A stretch of DNA of 7,234 nt from Pseudomonadota bacterium. GTDB taxonomy: Bacteria > Myxococcota_A > Polyangia > Polyangiales > Polyangiaceae. The notes beneath the pieces were generated by a model. The model was not told the DNA's origin. It saw only the letters and a list, made by a program, of their open reading frames with translations, and searched no databases. A program made the position numbers and the translations under genes. The DNA is taken from positions 1 to 7,234 of the forward strand of contig JAEYOT010000202.1 of assembly GCA_023411445.1 (NCBI GenBank), in the 5' to 3' direction. Positions 5,462-7,234 of this stretch are shown one piece after another. The stretch's first letter is position 1. Each line of letters begins with the position of its first letter.

Positions 5462-7030
5462 ATGCCCCGAGAGACACGGTTCCAGGAGCTCAAGCGCTAC
5501 GTGCGGCTAAGCGAGGCTGACGCGGAGCTCTTGCGCGAGCTGGGCCGGTTGGCGGAGCCGGAGCTACCGCGCATCGCGCTCGAGTTCTACGATCGCATCC
5601 GCGAGCACGAGGACGCACACGCCGTGCTCACGGGCGAAGAGCAAATCAAGCGCTTGCAGCGCTCGCTGGTGGCGTGGATGAAGCGCGTGCTGAGCGGCAC
5701 GTACGACGAGCAGTACCACGAGCAGACGTCGATCATCGGGCGCGTGCACGTGCGCATTGGGCTGCCACAGCGCTACATGATGACGGCCATGGCGCTGATC
5801 CGCGTGGAGCTGTCGCGCATCGCGCTGGCCCGGCTGGACGCCACGCAGGCGGCGCGCACCAACGAGGCGCTGATGCGCATCTTGGACCTGGAGCTTGCGA
5901 TCATGCTCGAGGCCTATAAGGACTCGTTCACGGAGCGCCTGCAGCACGCCGCGCGCCAGGAGCGCTCAGCGCTGGGCCAGGCGCTGGCGCAAGCGGAGCA
6001 GCGCTACGTGAGCGCGGTGGAGCTGGCGGGCGTGATCATCGTCGGCATCGATGGCCAAGGCCGCATTCAGCTGTTCAACCGGCAAGCCGAGCGCGTGACC
6101 GGCTACGCCCGCGACGAGGTGCTCGGCCAGCCGTTCTCGGAGGTATTGAGCCCGGAAGGCGCCGATGAGCTCGCCCGCTTCTCGACCGTGAGCGACTCGG
6201 AGGCGCAAGAGCTCGAGTCGTGCCTGCGCACGCGCGCTGGCAAGCTGAGGGACGTGGTGTGGAGCGTCAGCGCAACCGGCGAGAGCGAAGGCGTCGCCGT
6301 GCTAGCCACGGGGAGAGACGTCACCGACGAGAAGGCCAAGGAGGAGCGCTCGCGCCAGAACGAGCGACTGGCCGCGGTCGGCACGCTGGCAGCCGGCCTG
6401 GCGCACGAGATCAGAAACCCGCTCAACGGCGCGCAGCTGCACGTCTCCTTCTTGAAGCGCGCCATCAAGCGCAAGGCCCCCGAGCAGGAGATGCTGGAGG
6501 CGACGGACGTGGTCAGCGACGAGATCACGCGCTTGGCCAATCTGGTGACGGAGTTTTTGGATTTTGCGCGGCCGCGCCCGCCGGACTTGAAGCCCACCAG
6601 CTTGAGCAAGCTGCTCGAGCACGCCTGCAGCCTGGTCGAGCCGGCCGCCAAAGCCGCGAGCGTCCAGCTGGTGTGCGACCTGCCGAGCTCGGACGTCGAG
6701 CTCTCGGTCGACGCCGCCAAGCTGACGCAGGTGCTGCTCAACTTGCTGAGCAACGCGATCGAGGCGGGCGGCAAGCAGGTCACGCTGCGCGGGCGGCGCG
6801 GCCCCCGCCAGGCGCAAATCGCCGTGGAGGACGACGGCCCCGGGCTACCGAGCCCGGAAGCGCCGATCTTCGACGCCTTTTACTCCACCAAGGAGGGAGG
6901 CACCGGCCTGGGCCTAGCGATCACGCACCGCATCGTCACGGACCACCGCGGCACCATCGACGTGACCAGCCAACCAGGCAAGACCAGCTTTCTCGTGACC
7001 TTGCCGCTCGAACACGGCGCCGGAGCTTGA
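5462..7030 (+). CDS. Globin-coupled PAS sensor histidine kinase
   Basis: A soluble 522-residue kinase with no membrane span. Domains in order: a HemAT-like sensor globin (about 8-160) with proximal H96 in [12 protein letters not shown] and Tyr43 in EFYDRI, which aligns with the distal ligand-binding Tyr of HemAT; a PAS domain (about 180-288, with [19 protein letters not shown]); a short charged coiled-coil linker (288-303); an NtrB-like HisKA domain with phospho-acceptor H315 in [11 protein letters not shown]; and an HATPase domain with N-box N427/N431, D-box EDDGPG (456-461), F-box near 470-473 and G-box GTGLGL (480-485). All catalytic motifs are intact. Globin-coupled sensors bind haem and respond to O2 or other haem ligands; a globin-coupled kinase is known from Anaeromyxobacter. 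Start ATG with GGAG 9 bases upstream (5449-5452). The stop is 1 base from the next start, so its partner is probably the downstream regulator. Confidence 0.93.
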   Translation: MPRETRFQELKRYVRLSEADAELLRELGRLAEPELPRIALEFYDRIREHEDAHAVLTGEEQIKRLQRSLVAWMKRVLSGTYDEQYHEQTSIIGRVHVRIGLPQRYMMTAMALIRVELSRIALARLDATQAARTNEALMRILDLELAIMLEAYKDSFTERLQHAARQERSALGQALAQAEQRYVSAVELAGVIIVGIDGQGRIQLFNRQAERVTGYARDEVLGQPFSEVLSPEGADELARFSTVSDSEAQELESCLRTRAGKLRDVVWSVSATGESEGVAVLATGRDVTDEKAKEERSRQNERLAAVGTLAAGLAHEIRNPLNGAQLHVSFLKRAIKRKAPEQEMLEATDVVSDEITRLANLVTEFLDFARPRPPDLKPTSLSKLLEHACSLVEPAAKAASVQLVCDLPSSDVELSVDAAKLTQVLLNLLSNAIEAGGKQVTLRGRRGPRQAQIAVEDDGPGLPSPEAPIFDAFYSTKEGGTGLGLAITHRIVTDHRGTIDVTSQPGKTSFLVTLPLEHGAGA

Positions 7031-7031
7031 A

Positions 7032-7234
7032 ATGAGCAAAGTACGTATCTTGGTAGTGGACGACGAAGCGACGGCCCGCAATGGCCTGGGTAAGCTGCTG
7101 GAGCAGGAGGGCTACCAGGTGGACCTGGCGGCGGACGGGGTCGAAGCGCTCGCCGCCGTGAGCGAGAGCGCGCCCGCGCTCATCATCAGCGACTTGAAGA
7201 TGCCGAACATGGACGGCATGGAGCTGCTCAACCA
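7032..7234 (+). CDS. Response regulator, receiver domain, probably NtrC-class (truncated by window edge)
   Basis: The first 67 residues of a receiver domain are visible, running off the right edge. Seen: RILVVDDE with the acidic pair D10-D11, and the phospho-acceptor D54 in [11 protein letters not shown], so unlike the first gene of this operon it should be phosphorylatable. Conserved Thr and Lys lie beyond the edge. The [17 protein letters not shown] helix resembles receivers of NtrC-family sigma-54 activators, and the partner kinase has an NtrB-like core, so an AAA+ and DNA-binding output is inferred but not visible. The ATG follows the kinase stop after one base (TGA-A-ATG), with GGAG 6 bases upstream (7022-7025). 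The tight spacing marks it as the likely cognate regulator. Confidence 0.87.
   Translation, partial: MSKVRILVVDDEATARNGLGKLLEQEGYQVDLAADGVEALAAVSESAPALIISDLKMPNMDGMELLN

Noticed and set aside
6103..6817. Minus-strand and alternate-frame open frames across the kinase gene (for example 6103-6783 minus and 6220-7035 plus).
   Set aside because: They overlap the intact kinase core, whose H-, N-, D- and G-boxes are all in the assigned frame; the alternative translations show no domain.
1..7234. CRISPR arrays, insertion sequences, tRNA or rRNA genes and rho-independent terminators.
   Set aside because: No repeat-spacer pattern, transposase motif, tRNA-like fold or GC hairpin with a T-run was seen; nearly all of the window is accounted for by genes.

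Overview
The window carries most of a cbb3-type cytochrome c oxidase operon on the minus strand. Divergent from it, on the plus strand, is an oxygen-sensing type signalling operon. The GC content is very high and coding is dense. A fused CcoN-CcoO protein, a one-haem CcoP, and an NtrB/NtrC-flavoured kinase and regulator together suggest a Myxococcota (former Deltaproteobacteria) chromosome. That assignment is inference from gene content, not from a marker gene.

Minus strand, in transcription order from about 4838 down to 1: ccoNO (catalytic subunit I fused to the mono-haem subunit II), ccoQ, ccoP, ccoG and ccoH/fixH. ccoH runs off the left edge. All junctions are within 3 bases or overlap. 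ccoP and ccoH both start at GTG codons inside a GTGA overlap with the upstream stop, each behind a strong Shine-Dalgarno sequence. The order N-O-Q-P-G-H is the classical ccoNOQP-ccoGHIS layout, so ccoI and ccoS would be expected just outside the left end.

The gap at 4839-5013 (175 bases) lies between the two divergent start codons and must hold promoters for both operons. It contains a well-spaced sigma-54 type -24/-12 element facing right and a perfect 15-base inverted repeat upstream of ccoNO. I see no FNR/ANR/FixK box (TTGAT-N4-ATCAA) in it.

Plus strand, from 5014 to the right edge: a stand-alone receiver protein whose phospho-acceptor Asp is replaced by Glu; a soluble histidine kinase with an N-terminal HemAT-like globin domain, a PAS domain and an NtrB-like kinase core; and the start of a normal receiver-containing response regulator, probably of the NtrC class, cut by the right edge.

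The combined reading is that a haem-globin kinase senses O2 (or a related gas or redox state) and signals through the downstream regulator, with the pseudo-receiver as a possible modulator. The adjacent high-affinity oxidase is the obvious candidate target. This would be a functional counterpart of FixL-FixJ built from different parts. The physical arrangement and domain content are seen in the sequence; the regulatory link is inference.
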